From Temperatibacter sp965603205 (lineage in GTDB: Bacteria; Pseudomonadota; Alphaproteobacteria; Sphingomonadales; Kordiimonadaceae), in contig CBFDCC010000006.1 of NCBI GenBank assembly GCA_965603205.1, forward strand, positions 186,001 to 250,000: 64,000 bases of DNA, written 5' to 3'. The notes beneath the pieces are model-generated. The model worked only from the letters and a program-made list of their open reading frames with translations, did not search any database and was not told the origin of the DNA. The translations under genes were made by a program, and so were the position numbers. Positions 48,519 to 57,523 of this stretch are shown here, piece after piece. Every line of letters starts with the position of its first letter. The first letter of the stretch is position 1.

Positions 48519-49162
48519 GCCATTAATCCAAGCTCAACAGATAGAATGGTTAAAATATCACCAGAAACTTCATCAATAGTTTTGCTGGCATCAATAACCT
48601 TGCATCGTTCAGGTTCTGCGGCTGCGATATCTAGAAATGCCTTTGCCAGTGTCTGATGGAAGCTATCCCCCATACGCTCAAATCTATCTTCGCCACTGTC
48701 TATTGTTTCTTCGCGTTTTCCAGCGCGTTGCAGACCAATGTCAGTAGGTAAATTAAATATAAGCGTTAAATCGGGTTTAAGGTCGCCCAGTGCCAGTCTT
48801 TGCATATCACGCACCGTTGATATGCCAACCCCCCTCCCTGCGCCCTGATAGGCTACTGTGCTATCGAAAAACCGATCGCAAATGACCCATTTACCTTCAC
48901 GTAAGGCCGGTTCTATAATTTGGCTTACGTGTTCTGTGCGGGCCGCTGTCATCATTAGCGCCTCTGTCATGCCTGTCCAAGTATCTATATCACCCTTAAC
49001 AAGCATGTCTCTGATACGTTCAGCACTTTGGCATCCACCAGGTTCTCTTGTTTGAACGCACTCAATGCCTTTTTTTTCTAATGCCCTAACAAGAACAGCA
49101 ATTTGAGTGGATTTACCAGCACCTTCACCGCCTTCAAAGGTTATAAATTTACCTCTAGTCAC
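48515..49162 (-). CDS. tmk: Thymidylate kinase
   Basis: 215 residues from GTG 49162. P-loop FEGGEGAGKST, the DRx motif CDRFFDSTVAYQG, and a LID region near GLQRAGKREE identify dTMP kinase (dTMP to dTDP). I chose GTG 49162, one base after the dac stop codon and behind AAAGG. The open frame continues to a TTG at 49195, but the extra 11 residues are not family-like. Overlaps holB by 4 bases. Confidence 0.94.
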   Translation of the reverse strand: MTRGKFITFEGGEGAGKSTQIAVLVRALEKKGIECVQTREPGGCQSAERIRDMLVKGDIDTWTGMTEALMMTAARTEHVSQIIEPALREGKWVICDRFFDSTVAYQGAGRGVGISTVRDMQRLALGDLKPDLTLIFNLPTDIGLQRAGKREETIDSGEDRFERMGDSFHQTLAKAFLDIAAAEPERCKVIDASKTIDEVSGDILTILSVELGLMA

Positions 49163-49163
49163 T

Positions 49164-50348
49164 TTAGTTGCCTTTAATTTCACCAGAAGAGCCAAATATT
49201 AAATATGAGATGGCAGCAGTGATTTTACCAAGTCCACCAACAGCGCTAGCATTATCCCCTGCATTCAGCGGAATGCGCATCTCAGTTTTATCAGGAATTT
49301 CAATAATCAATTCACCTACGGGCTGACCCTTTTTAAGGGGCGCAGGAATTGGGTTCATAAACTCAACAGATACCTTCATCTGAGAGCGCTGACGGCGCGA
49401 AAGAGTTAACTTTACATCCTCAGCCACGACAAGCGGTACCGAGGCTACATCGCCAAGCCAAACTTCTGCTGTATCAACCTTTTCACCTGCGCGAAATAAT
49501 GGATAATAATTGAAATTACGGAACCCATATTGCATGAGGCGTGAGCTTTCACGGTTTCTTGCATTCTTAGACGGTAAACCACCCAGCACAACAACAACAC
49601 GACGATCATCACGTATTGCAGAGCCCACGATACCATATTTATTCTGGTCAGGTAGTCCGCCAGTTTTAAGGCCATCAGCGCCTGCAAACCGTCCAAGCAT
49701 AGGATTACGGTTATAACGGTTAGCTGTGAAGTTTTTATATAAAAATTCGCGTTCGTCAAACATAGGATACATATCAGGAAAATCTGTTGTTAAATGTTTA
49801 GCGAGTGTTGCAAGGTCGCGAGCCGTCATATAATGGTTTTCTTCGGGCCAGCCATTAGTATTTGTAAAATGACTGCCATTCATACCCAATTCTGTTGCTT
49901 TCGCGTTCATCCATTCAATAAAAGTATCAGATGACCCTGCCATATGCTCAGCCAGTACAAAACAAGCATCATTGCCTGAGAGGACGATTATACCTTTTAG
50001 AAGTTGCTCAACGGTCACTTTATCCCGAGCATTAAGGAACATCGTAGATCCTTTGCCGCGCCATTGTCGCCATGCCTCATCGGATACCGTGACCTCGTCG
50101 GATAGATTAACGGTGCCGTGTTTAATAGCATCAAAAGCTAAGTAAACGGTCATTAATTTACTCATGGACGCAGGTGCAAAGGCAGTATCGGCATCCTTTT
50201 CAAACAAAATGTCACCACTATTAATATCAAGAATCACCGCATGATCTGCTGATGTTGCCATCGTCTGCGCTTGTGCATTGAATGACATTTGAAGCAATAG
50301 AGCTAAAGTTAGCAATGAAAACTGAACGAAGTGTTTGATTAAATTCAT
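49164..50348 (-). CDS. D-alanyl-D-alanine carboxypeptidase (PBP5/6 type)
   Basis: 394 residues, S11 family. A signal peptide (about residues 1-28, ending AQA) exports it; the active site is SMSK (about residues 62-65, SxxK), SGND (SxN) and LKTGGLPD (KTG). A C-terminal beta domain (PBP5_C) runs from about residue 290 and the last 20 residues end in a hydrophobic-amphipathic stretch for membrane association. It trims the terminal D-Ala of peptidoglycan stem peptides in the periplasm. Upstream of tmk and downstream of rlpA on the same strand. Confidence 0.94.
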   Translation of the reverse strand: MNLIKHFVQFSLLTLALLLQMSFNAQAQTMATSADHAVILDINSGDILFEKDADTAFAPASMSKLMTVYLAFDAIKHGTVNLSDEVTVSDEAWRQWRGKGSTMFLNARDKVTVEQLLKGIIVLSGNDACFVLAEHMAGSSDTFIEWMNAKATELGMNGSHFTNTNGWPEENHYMTARDLATLAKHLTTDFPDMYPMFDEREFLYKNFTANRYNRNPMLGRFAGADGLKTGGLPDQNKYGIVGSAIRDDRRVVVVLGGLPSKNARNRESSRLMQYGFRNFNYYPLFRAGEKVDTAEVWLGDVASVPLVVAEDVKLTLSRRQRSQMKVSVEFMNPIPAPLKKGQPVGELIIEIPDKTEMRIPLNAGDNASAVGGLGKITAAISYLIFGSSGEIKGN

Positions 50349-50372
50349 TTATTTGCCTATTTAAAAAGTTAT

Positions 50373-51149
50373 TTAGTGTATTAAATCGGATGTAACTCGT
50401 GCGTCGTGAAAGCCGCGTGACACGATTGTATCTAAAATGCGTTCGGCTATATTACGACTATTAAACGGTCCAACGCGAACGCGATAGTATTTTGTTCCAT
50501 TAATTGACGTTTTTTGTATTTTCGCTTCTGTGCCTTTACGGTTTGCTGCCCCTACCACCTCTGTTGCCGTTACATGTGATGCGTAAGCTCCTAGCTGCAC
50601 GTAGTGACCGGCTTTTTCTTCCTTGATGATATTCTTTACATAGCCATAGGGTTTTTGACGTAGATTACCATCACTGTCAACGGCTTGAACGCGGACTTTT
50701 GTCTTTCCTTTATCTAGGAAGCCAAGGATTTGGGCACCGCGACGGGAGACATCAATAACTCTAGTTCCCACATAAGGTCCACGATCATTAACGCGCAATA
50801 TAATTGAACGCCCATTTTCCAGATTGCTGACCTTTACATGAGTTGGCATCGCTAGTGTTTTATGGGCTGCGGTTAAGGCATTCATATTAAATGTTTCGCC
50901 GTTAGCAGTTTTCTTGCCGTGAAAATTAGGTCCATACCAAGAAGCAACGCCTACTTCGTCATAATAGGGTTGATGCGATGGGTAATACCACTGCCCTGCA
51001 ATCTTATAAGGTTTACCAATTTTAACGTTACCACCTTGCTCGCTGTCGTATGTCGGTAAATTGGGTGGTAATCGCTTTGTAGGGCTGCCTGAGCAGGCAG
51101 CTAAGGCAAATGTCACAGAGACCATAATGAGAAGGCGAAAACCTATCAT
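50373..51149 (-). CDS. rlpA: RlpA septal lytic transglycosylase with SPOR domain
   Basis: 258 residues. Lipoprotein signal peptide with lipobox LAAC (Cys at about residue 19), a double-psi beta-barrel (about 65-155: GVASWYGPNFHGKKTANGE ... VNDRGPYVGTRVIDVSRRGAQ) holding the catalytic region, and a C-terminal SPOR domain (about 178-258) that binds denuded glycan strands at the division septum. In Pseudomonas RlpA cleaves such glycans. It overlaps mltB by 4 bases, making a cell-wall lytic cluster mltB-rlpA-dac. Confidence 0.93.
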   Translation of the reverse strand: MIGFRLLIMVSVTFALAACSGSPTKRLPPNLPTYDSEQGGNVKIGKPYKIAGQWYYPSHQPYYDEVGVASWYGPNFHGKKTANGETFNMNALTAAHKTLAMPTHVKVSNLENGRSIILRVNDRGPYVGTRVIDVSRRGAQILGFLDKGKTKVRVQAVDSDGNLRQKPYGYVKNIIKEEKAGHYVQLGAYASHVTATEVVGAANRKGTEAKIQKTSINGTKYYRVRVGPFNSRNIAERILDTIVSRGFHDARVTSDLIH

Positions 51150-52207
51150 TGTGCTGCCTCCTGGCCTGATGTGTATGTTATCCTAGTCAGTTGATTGGAA
51201 TTAGCCTGAATTACATCAGATAACATACCAACGCCTAGCGCATATTTAAAGGAAGGGTTATAGCGCATAATAACACAGAAATTTCCATAAACGAGATAAC
51301 CTTGATTGTCGCCTTTATCGCCAACGACAAGCGCAGCATTTAAGCTAACATCTGGTAGGTCGCTACCATCCACTCTTCTAACACCAATGGCTTGCCACTC
51401 GCTAAGAGAACGCCAGCCTCCTAGGCTTTTGTATCGTTTACAAGTCGCAGGTGGTAGCGCCCCATCCTCTTGTTTACCAACGAGTATAGTCTCTGCGCCT
51501 TTTGGTAGATTAACTTTACGGCCCCATGTCTGATGATTATTCCAACCATGACGCTTTAGGTAATATGCAATCGAGGCAAAAACATCCGACTTGTTATTCC
51601 ATATATCTTTTTGACCATCACCATCAAAATCTTGGGCGTATTGTATATAGTTTGCAGGCATGAATTGGCTTTGGCCCATTGCGCCCGCCCAAGACCCCTT
51701 CATCATTTCATAGGTTGCTTCACCATTTTGAATGATTTTAAGGGCGTTAAATATTTCACGACGAAATCTAGCGGCGCGTCTTGGGTTATACGCTAGTGTC
51801 GTTAGTGCCTGAAAGACTGACTGGGTCATCTCATAGGTGCCATAATTTGATTCTATTCCCCAAATGGCGGCAATGAAACGTTTCTGAACCTCATAAGCTT
51901 CCTCAACAGCATTAAAAGTATTGGCTTCATTGTGTAACTCACGCCCGCCTTTCTCTTTGCGCCAATCGCTAAGTCGTGCGCGTAGGTATCGTGTATATGT
52001 TTGCTTGAATTCAGGTTGATTATTATCTTGTTTGATAATTTTAGGCGCTGGGGCGGTAATATTGGAAAAAGCTGTATTAACCAGCTCTTTAGAATAGCCT
52101 TTTTCTATAGCCTCTAGTTTTAATGCATCGAGCCACTGGTTAAAAGGGATTTGCCCATCCTGAGCATGGGATGCGAACCCACTAATGACGATTGCTATCA
52201 AACTCAT
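51146..52207 (-). CDS. mltB: MltB-type lytic murein transglycosylase
   Basis: 353 residues from ATG 52207, which gives a clean signal peptide (MSLIAIVISGFASHAQ); the frame also opens at 52249. The catalytic glutamate is in AAIWGIESNYGTY, followed by the conserved QSVFQALTTLAY, GSWAGAMGQSQFMPANY and DFDGDGQKDIW (EF-hand-like). C-terminal GGWRSLSEWQAIGVRR completes the MltB family signature. It cleaves glycan strands in the periplasm. First gene of the mltB-rlpA-dac-tmk-holB run. Confidence 0.92.
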   Translation of the reverse strand: MSLIAIVISGFASHAQDGQIPFNQWLDALKLEAIEKGYSKELVNTAFSNITAPAPKIIKQDNNQPEFKQTYTRYLRARLSDWRKEKGGRELHNEANTFNAVEEAYEVQKRFIAAIWGIESNYGTYEMTQSVFQALTTLAYNPRRAARFRREIFNALKIIQNGEATYEMMKGSWAGAMGQSQFMPANYIQYAQDFDGDGQKDIWNNKSDVFASIAYYLKRHGWNNHQTWGRKVNLPKGAETILVGKQEDGALPPATCKRYKSLGGWRSLSEWQAIGVRRVDGSDLPDVSLNAALVVGDKGDNQGYLVYGNFCVIMRYNPSFKYALGVGMLSDVIQANSNQLTRITYTSGQEAAQ

Positions 52208-52318
52208 TATGTACCGTATATTCACTATGACTCTTTTCCTTATAAGCATTAAAATAATTCATACACCTTTATGCAGTGCACAATGTGGCATGACAAGGGC
52301 TTCAAGGAGAATAATCAT

Positions 52319-52354
52319 AAAAAACGCCCCGGAACGTTAATTCCGAGGCGTTTT
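52319..52354 (-). terminator. Terminator of tRNA-Lys
   Basis: AAAACGCC(C)CGGAA (52321-52334) pairs with TTCCG(A)GGCGTTTT (52341-52354), one C-A mismatch. Read on the - strand the stem is followed by six T residues (52319-52324 as A on +). It ends the tRNA-Lys transcript. Confidence 0.8.
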
Positions 52355-52371
52355 GACCTAATGGTCTGAAA

Positions 52372-52447
52372 TGGTGAGCCCGACAAGATTCGAACTTGTG
52401 GCCAACTGATTAAAAGTCAGTTGCTCTACCAGCTGAGCTACGGGCCC
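52372..52447 (-). tRNA. tRNA-Lys (anticodon TTT)
   Basis: 76 bases with encoded CCA. Acceptor GGGCCCG pairs with CGGGCTC (one G-T), D-arm GCTC-AGCTGGTA-GAGC, anticodon stem CAACTGA/TCAGTTG around CTTTTAA with TTT, variable region, and T-arm with GTTCGAATC. All arms fold, so the gene looks functional. A single-gene transcript with its own terminator. Confidence 0.96.
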
Positions 52448-52823
52448 TCACATATTCTGTCGTTGGGTCTGGTTTGTCCCCTTCGACGCGGTCTACATAG
52501 GGCTATCATTTCCTATGGTCAAGTAAAAGATGATACATAATTCTAAAAAAAACACAAAGCTTTTAGTTTCTGCCATTTTTACAGTAAATCTGTGGCCATT
52601 TTCTAAGAAAATAATCAAAAATGCGACAATAATATAGCCATGTTAAAACAGTTTTTGTCAATAATAGCAATGTTCGTAGTTTTTAGGGGTGATTCAGTTT
52701 TTGCCTAATCTGATCATTATAAACATATAAATCCTCAGAATCTGGAAGATGCAGCTCACTCTACGCCTATTTTACGTTTAAAGATAAATTTCCAAATTTG
52801 CCCAAAGGTGCATTTAGACTACA
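52448..52823. other. Gene-free stretch between tgt and tRNA-Lys
   Basis: 376 bases, AT-rich, with no open frame worth calling. It must contain the tRNA-Lys promoter near its left end (52450-52510 on the - strand) and the 3' end of the tgt transcript, but I see no strong hairpin terminator or repeat. Confidence 0.4.
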
Positions 52824-53978
52824 TCAAAGTGGATCAATATCCCCTAGGGCGTATGTAGCCCTGAAATTATTTGCGTATTCTTTTAACGAACCAGCTGTAA
52901 TTGCGTCACGTAATTCTTGCATTAAATTTTGATAAAAACGTAAATTATGCCATGTGAGTAATATAGAGCCGAGCATCTCACCAGAGCGAATTAGATGGCC
53001 TATATAAGCCCGCGAGTATTGTGTACATGCGGGGCAGATACAAGTTTCGTCAATGGGACGATCATCGTCTCTATGACGGGCATTTTTCATATTGATTGAG
53101 CCGCGTCTAGTGAACCCTTGTCCTGTACGACCTGACCTAGTGGGCATCACACAGTCAAACATATCAATGCCGCGCTCTACTGCGCCAACAATATCATCTG
53201 GCTTACCAACGCCCATTAAATAACGTGGTGCATCTTGCGGCATTTTAGGCATTGTAAAATCTAATGTGTTGAACATCATCTCTTGGCCTTCACCAACAGC
53301 GAGGCCGCCAATAGCGTAACCATCAAAACCTATGGCTGTTAAGGCGGCTATAGATTCTTCACGTAAGTTTTCGAAAACGCTGCCTTGGACAATACCAAAT
53401 AGTGAGGCTATCTCGGCATGCTCACCACCGCTATCAAAGCCATCACGAGAGCGCTTAGCCCAGCGCATAGACAGTTCCATACTTTCACGTGCTACTTCTT
53501 CAGTGGCTGGATAAGGAGTGCATTCATCAAATGACATAACAATATCAGAGCCCAATAAGCGCTGAATTTCCATGGAACGTTCTGGCGACATCATGTGCTT
53601 ACTACCGTCAATGTGAGAGCTGAACTCAACGCCCTCTTCTGTCATTTTACGCAGTTCGGATAAGGACATAACTTGAAAACCACCTGAATCTGTAAGAATA
53701 GGTTTATCCCAGTTCATAAATTTATGGAGACCACCAAGTTTTGCAATACGTTCCGCCGTTGGACGCAGCATAAGATGATACGTATTACCTAGAATGATGT
53801 CAGCGCCGAGGTCTTTAACATTTTCTGGCAGCATACCTTTAACCGTACCAGCGGTTCCAACTGGCATGAAGGCTGGCGTGCGTATGGTTCCACGCTTCAT
53901 CTCTATCTCGCCAACACGCGCCATGCCATCTGTTGCATGGACGGTATATTTAAAACGTTCTCTGCTATTATCGATCAT
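52824..53978 (-). CDS. tgt: tRNA-guanine transglycosylase
   Basis: 384 residues. Exchanges guanine-34 for preQ1 in tRNAs with GUN anticodons, towards queuosine. Substrate-site DSGGFQVMSL (Asp about residue 97), the nucleophile region MFDCVMPTRSGRTGQGFTR, and the zinc site C-x-C-x2-C-x(n)-H (CICPACTQYSRAYIGHL) are intact. Its start lies 2 bases after the queA stop, so tgt-queA form a queuosine operon. Confidence 0.97.
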   Translation of the reverse strand: MIDNSRERFKYTVHATDGMARVGEIEMKRGTIRTPAFMPVGTAGTVKGMLPENVKDLGADIILGNTYHLMLRPTAERIAKLGGLHKFMNWDKPILTDSGGFQVMSLSELRKMTEEGVEFSSHIDGSKHMMSPERSMEIQRLLGSDIVMSFDECTPYPATEEVARESMELSMRWAKRSRDGFDSGGEHAEIASLFGIVQGSVFENLREESIAALTAIGFDGYAIGGLAVGEGQEMMFNTLDFTMPKMPQDAPRYLMGVGKPDDIVGAVERGIDMFDCVMPTRSGRTGQGFTRRGSINMKNARHRDDDRPIDETCICPACTQYSRAYIGHLIRSGEMLGSILLTWHNLRFYQNLMQELRDAITAGSLKEYANNFRATYALGDIDPL

Positions 53979-53980
53979 TC

Positions 53981-55030
53981 TTAGGTCACATTCTTAAAAA
54001 GTAAGGATCCATCACCATAGGAATAGAAACGATATCCCTCATCAATGGCCGTATCATAGGCATGTTTCATTACATCCATGCCAGCAAAGGCACAGACTAA
54101 CATAAATAAAGTAGATTTGGGCAGGTGGAAGTTGGTCATTAAAATATCAACGGCCTTAAATCTATAACCCGGCGTAATAAAAATATCAGTGGCATCATTA
54201 TAGGGCTGCACAGTACCATCATCATCAGTAGCGCTCTCAAGCACTCTTAGGCTAGTCGTACCAACAGCAATGATGCGACCCCCATTAGCACGCGCCTTAT
54301 TTAATGCATTAGCTGTTTCTTTGCTAATCTCACCTATTTCGCTATGCATCTTATGATCATTGGTATTATCCACCTTCACAGGCAGGAATGTCCCTGCCCC
54401 CACATGCAGTGTCACATTAACGCATTTAATACCTTTATCCTTAAGGCTTTGCATAATATTAGGGGTGAAATGCAATCCTGCGGTTGGAGCAGCTACGGCT
54501 CCATCTTTTTTGGCAAATAACGTTTGGTAATCAGATTTATCTTTCTCATCAACAGCGCGCTGTGCGGCAATATAGGGCGGCAAGGGCATAACGCCGTGTG
54601 CCTCTAATGCCTCTGTCATAGTGTCATCTTCGATTTTAAAGTTGATTAGGCGCTCACCAGCATCACCGAGATCAAGCACCTCTGCGTCAAGGCCATCAAA
54701 ATTTAATATATCACCAACCCGACATTTCTTAGCGGGTTTAGCAAAAACCCACCACGATGTGGGGCTTTCCCGCTTATGCAGCGTGATTTCCATCTTGGCT
54801 TCACCGCGCTTGCCGCTCAATCGAGCAGGGATAACCCTTGTATCGTTAAAAACAAGGATGTCTTCACTATTAAGATGGTCACTAAGCTTTGCTACAGTGT
54901 CATGTGATAAGATATCATCCTCAGCATGATCAGGATGAACAACAAGCATACGCGCGCTGTCACGCGGGCTTGCAGGCCTTAGCGCGATATTGTCATTAGG
55001 TAAGATAAAGTCAAATAATTCTACGTCCAT
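53981..55030 (-). CDS. queA: S-adenosylmethionine:tRNA ribosyltransferase-isomerase
   Basis: 349 residues. Transfers the ribosyl part of SAM to preQ1-tRNA, forming epoxyqueuosine. Family motifs: LFDFILPNDNIALRPASPRDSARMLV at the start, LVFNDTRVIPARL, PPYI, AAPTAGLHFT, LHVGAGTFLPVK and ITPGYRFKAVDILMTNFHLPKSTL near the C-terminus. Length is normal. Followed by tgt on the same strand; a terminator (55069-55096) separates it from the upstream cyclophilin genes. Confidence 0.97.
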   Translation of the reverse strand: MDVELFDFILPNDNIALRPASPRDSARMLVVHPDHAEDDILSHDTVAKLSDHLNSEDILVFNDTRVIPARLSGKRGEAKMEITLHKRESPTSWWVFAKPAKKCRVGDILNFDGLDAEVLDLGDAGERLINFKIEDDTMTEALEAHGVMPLPPYIAAQRAVDEKDKSDYQTLFAKKDGAVAAPTAGLHFTPNIMQSLKDKGIKCVNVTLHVGAGTFLPVKVDNTNDHKMHSEIGEISKETANALNKARANGGRIIAVGTTSLRVLESATDDDGTVQPYNDATDIFITPGYRFKAVDILMTNFHLPKSTLFMLVCAFAGMDVMKHAYDTAIDEGYRFYSYGDGSLLFKNVT

Positions 55031-55068
55031 GGCGGGGCTTGTATATGACTAGCAACATCAAGACAAGA

Positions 55069-55096
55069 AAAAGGACACTCTAAGGTGTCCTTTTTT
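55069..55096 (-). terminator. Terminator between ppiB and queA
   Basis: AAAAGGACAC (55069-55078) and GTGTCCTTTT (55085-55094) give a perfect 10-bp stem with T/A runs on both sides, so it can act bidirectionally. It ends the coaD-cyclophilin transcript. Confidence 0.85.
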
Positions 55097-55103
55097 ACTA
55101 TTT

Positions 55104-55565
55104 TTAAACGTCTGCAGCTACTTTTATGCTGACAATCGCACCTGGTTCACGCGGAGGTTCACCCTTTGGCAGTGAGTCTACGTGATCCATGCCATCAGTC
55201 ACTTCACCCCATGCGGTATACTGATTATCTAAGAAACGAGCATCATTCAAGCAAATGAAAAACTGGCTGTCCGCACTATCAGGCATTTGACTACGGGCCA
55301 TAGAGCATATACCTCGTACATGCGGAGTATCATTAAATTCAGCGGCCATTTTTTGGCCACTACCACTCATGCCAGTACCTGTAGGGTCGCCGCCTTGAGC
55401 CATAAAGCCATCAATAACGCGGTGAAATACCACGCCATCATAAAAACCTTCACGGGCTAGTTCTTTGATGCGGGCACAGTGATTAGGTGCAACGTCAGGC
55501 TTTAGCTCAATCGTTACACGGCCTGTTGCTAATTCTAAATATAGTGTATTTTCAAGATCAGACAT
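55104..55565 (-). CDS. ppiB: Cytoplasmic cyclophilin-type peptidyl-prolyl isomerase
   Basis: 153 residues without signal peptide. Cyclophilin core: FYDGVVFHRVIDGFMAQGGDPTGTGMSGSG (FHRV with catalytic Arg), MARSQMPDSADSQFFICL and LDNQYTAWGEV. Catalyses cis-trans isomerisation of prolyl bonds. 25 bases downstream of an exported paralogue; both probably come from a duplication and share an operon with coaD. Confidence 0.94.
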   Translation of the reverse strand: MSDLENTLYLELATGRVTIELKPDVAPNHCARIKELAREGFYDGVVFHRVIDGFMAQGGDPTGTGMSGSGQKMAAEFNDTPHVRGICSMARSQMPDSADSQFFICLNDARFLDNQYTAWGEVTDGMDHVDSLPKGEPPREPGAIVSIKVAADV

Positions 55566-55590
55566 GTCTGTAACTCCTATAAATTAATAG

Positions 55591-56199
55591 TTATTTTATT
55601 GTTTTCAATGTATTTTTCCAGTCAGCTATTTGTGATGCAACACGAACACTGACCATTTTTCCTGGATTTTTAGCTGGCTCACCTAATGGAATTGAATCAA
55701 CATGATCCATTCCTACGATTACGCGTCCCCATACTGTATAGTTACTATCAAGTGATGCAGCCCGTGATAAACAGATGAAAAATTGACTGTCGCCACTATC
55801 TGGATCACCAGCTCGCGCCATAGAGGCTGTACCTCTTAGATGAGGTACTTTATTAAACTCAGCTTTTAAATTATAACCACTGCCGCCAGTACCGTTGCCA
55901 TCAGGGTCACCTGTTTGTGCCATGAAGCCATCTATAACGCGGTGAAAGATAATCCCATCATAAAAACCTTTACCTGCTAGCTCTGATATACGTGCTACAT
56001 GTTTAGGTGCCACATCGGGACGCATTAAGATAACAACCTTGCCATGATCAGCATCACCCAACTCAGAGGCAGGAGAATCCACCTCAATTATTAGTAAGTT
56101 TTCAGGCTTAAACATCGCCAAGTCAACTGCAGTAGCTTGAAGTGAAAGGGCAAAAAAAGTGACCACTGACACCATAAGTATTTTCAAGTATTTAGTCAT
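55591..56199 (-). CDS. Exported cyclophilin-type peptidyl-prolyl isomerase
   Basis: 202 residues with an N-terminal signal peptide (hydrophobic ILMVSVVTFFALSLQATA, about residues 7-24), so periplasmic. The cyclophilin motifs GFYDGIIFHRVIDGFMAQTGDPDGNGTGGSG, GTASMARAGDPDSGDSQFFICL and LDSNYTVWGRV are intact. It presumably helps fold envelope proteins. Lies between coaD (12 bases upstream) and ppiB. Confidence 0.93.
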   Translation of the reverse strand: MTKYLKILMVSVVTFFALSLQATAVDLAMFKPENLLIIEVDSPASELGDADHGKVVILMRPDVAPKHVARISELAGKGFYDGIIFHRVIDGFMAQTGDPDGNGTGGSGYNLKAEFNKVPHLRGTASMARAGDPDSGDSQFFICLSRAASLDSNYTVWGRVIVGMDHVDSIPLGEPAKNPGKMVSVRVASQIADWKNTLKTIK

Positions 56200-56211
56200 A
56201 TATTCAAAGCC

Positions 56212-56721
56212 TTATAATATTTCTTTAAATCGGTCAAAGACCTCATTTTTAATTTTATCTGATACGAATGGTGTTATGTCCCCGCCATATTTAGCGACCT
56301 CTTTAACTAGCTTAGAAGCGATGGTTTGATATTTAGGGTCAGCCATCAAAAACACCGTATCAATGTCTTGGTTAAGTTGGTAATTCATACCAGTCATTTG
56401 GAATTCATATTCAAAGTCCGCAACCGCGCGCAGACCACGAATAATTACACTTGCCCCAATTCGATCTGCAAAATGTACGAGTAATTCATCAAAGGAAATA
56501 ACCTCTAATTCTACTCCAGCCTCAACAGCTAGAGGGAAACATTCGCGCGTGACCATTGCAACCCGCTCTTCTAAAGAAAATAGCGGGTTCTTACTAGGGT
56601 TTGTAGCAACGCCAATAATTAATTTATCAACGAGACGCAAGCCGCGTTTGATAATGTCCGTATGTCCATTGGTTATAGGGTCGAATGTCCCAGGATATAG
56701 TCCGATACGCTTATTGCTCAC
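56212..56721 (-). CDS. coaD: Phosphopantetheine adenylyltransferase
   Basis: 169 residues, nucleotidyltransferase of coenzyme A synthesis (4'-phosphopantetheine plus ATP to dephospho-CoA). The nucleotide motif YPGTFDPITNGHTDII (HxGH-type NGH), VATNPSKNPLFSLEERV, IRGLRAVADFEYE, and SSK-like IASKLVKEVA are all present. Length normal. First gene of the coaD-cyclophilin operon, upstream of gyrA in many alphaproteobacteria; here lysE lies between. Confidence 0.96.
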   Translation of the reverse strand: MSNKRIGLYPGTFDPITNGHTDIIKRGLRLVDKLIIGVATNPSKNPLFSLEERVAMVTRECFPLAVEAGVELEVISFDELLVHFADRIGASVIIRGLRAVADFEYEFQMTGMNYQLNQDIDTVFLMADPKYQTIASKLVKEVAKYGGDITPFVSDKIKNEVFDRFKEIL

Positions 56722-56846
56722 GCAGCATCCCCTAGCTATTGGATAAAATTTTATTAATTACTTGCTCAAAACCTTCTTAGCAGTAAAACTACAGAACCTA
56801 AATAACTATTTTCATACTTTCTAAATATATTAAGAAGAGCCAATCT

Positions 56847-57473
56847 ATGATTGATCCTATACTATTTTTCATGTTTATCGGCGCTACAATTGCGCTCGTA
56901 GTATCGCCTGGGCCAATTGTATCGATGATCATTGCCGAAACTCTTCGCTATGGGCCTGCACATGGCTATGCAATTGTGCTGGGGGCTTTAGTCTCTGGCA
57001 TCATCTTTTTAACCGTATACAGCCTAGGGGCTGTTTCTATATTTATGAATATCCCGGATCATATATTTGATTATATACGCTACGGCGGTGTTATCTTTCT
57101 TATATATTTAGCTATTGGAATGATCAGAAGTGATAAACCACAAGATGATGAGGCTATTTCAATTTCTGATGATAAAACACCTAGGAAAGCTTTCATTCAT
57201 TCCTTCATCATATCGACTTATAATCCAAAAACGATTTTATTCTTTGCTGCTTTTTTCCCTCAATTTATCAACCGTGATATGGATATATTGAACCAAACCA
57301 TCATTATGAGCGTAGTCTTTCTGATTATAGCAGTAATAAGTGATTGCACATGGGTGCTGATAGCTAACAAGGCTAGAGTGTGGTTGGTTAAGAAAAACCT
57401 ACAACAAAAAATTGGTAGGGTGTCTGGCACCATATTACTTGCTGGTGCTTGTGTATTACTATTTATAAACTAA
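56847..57473 (+). CDS. LysE/RhtB-family amino acid exporter
   Basis: 208 residues with about six hydrophobic segments. The N-terminal ATIALVVSPGPIVSMIIAETLRYGPAHGYAIVLGALVSG has the conserved SPGP and G-rich motif of LysE/RhtB proteins; the loop with TPRKAFIHSFIISTYNPKTILFFAAFFPQFI is also typical. Exports an amino acid or derivative; the substrate cannot be predicted. The only + strand gene among the right-hand core genes besides the glycerophosphotransferase, converging with gyrA. Confidence 0.88.
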   Translation: MIDPILFFMFIGATIALVVSPGPIVSMIIAETLRYGPAHGYAIVLGALVSGIIFLTVYSLGAVSIFMNIPDHIFDYIRYGGVIFLIYLAIGMIRSDKPQDDEAISISDDKTPRKAFIHSFIISTYNPKTILFFAAFFPQFINRDMDILNQTIIMSVVFLIIAVISDCTWVLIANKARVWLVKKNLQQKIGRVSGTILLAGACVLLFIN

Positions 57474-57499
57474 AAGGGCCGCACTTAAGCGACCCTTTT
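57472..57499. terminator. Bidirectional terminator between lysE and gyrA
   Basis: AAAAGGG-C-CGC (57472-57482), loop ACTTAA, GCG-A-CCCTTTT (57489-57499): near-perfect stem with A and T runs on each side, starting at the lysE stop and 25 bases past the gyrA end. Serves both convergent genes. Confidence 0.8.
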
Positions 57500-57523
57500 G
57501 TAATTAGTTGTATTTAGAAGTAT

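Noticed and set aside
52372..52447. tRNA-Lys or tRNA-Ser as attachment site of an element
   Set aside because: Both tRNAs are intact, more than 12 kb from the island, and no partial tRNA copies were noticed.
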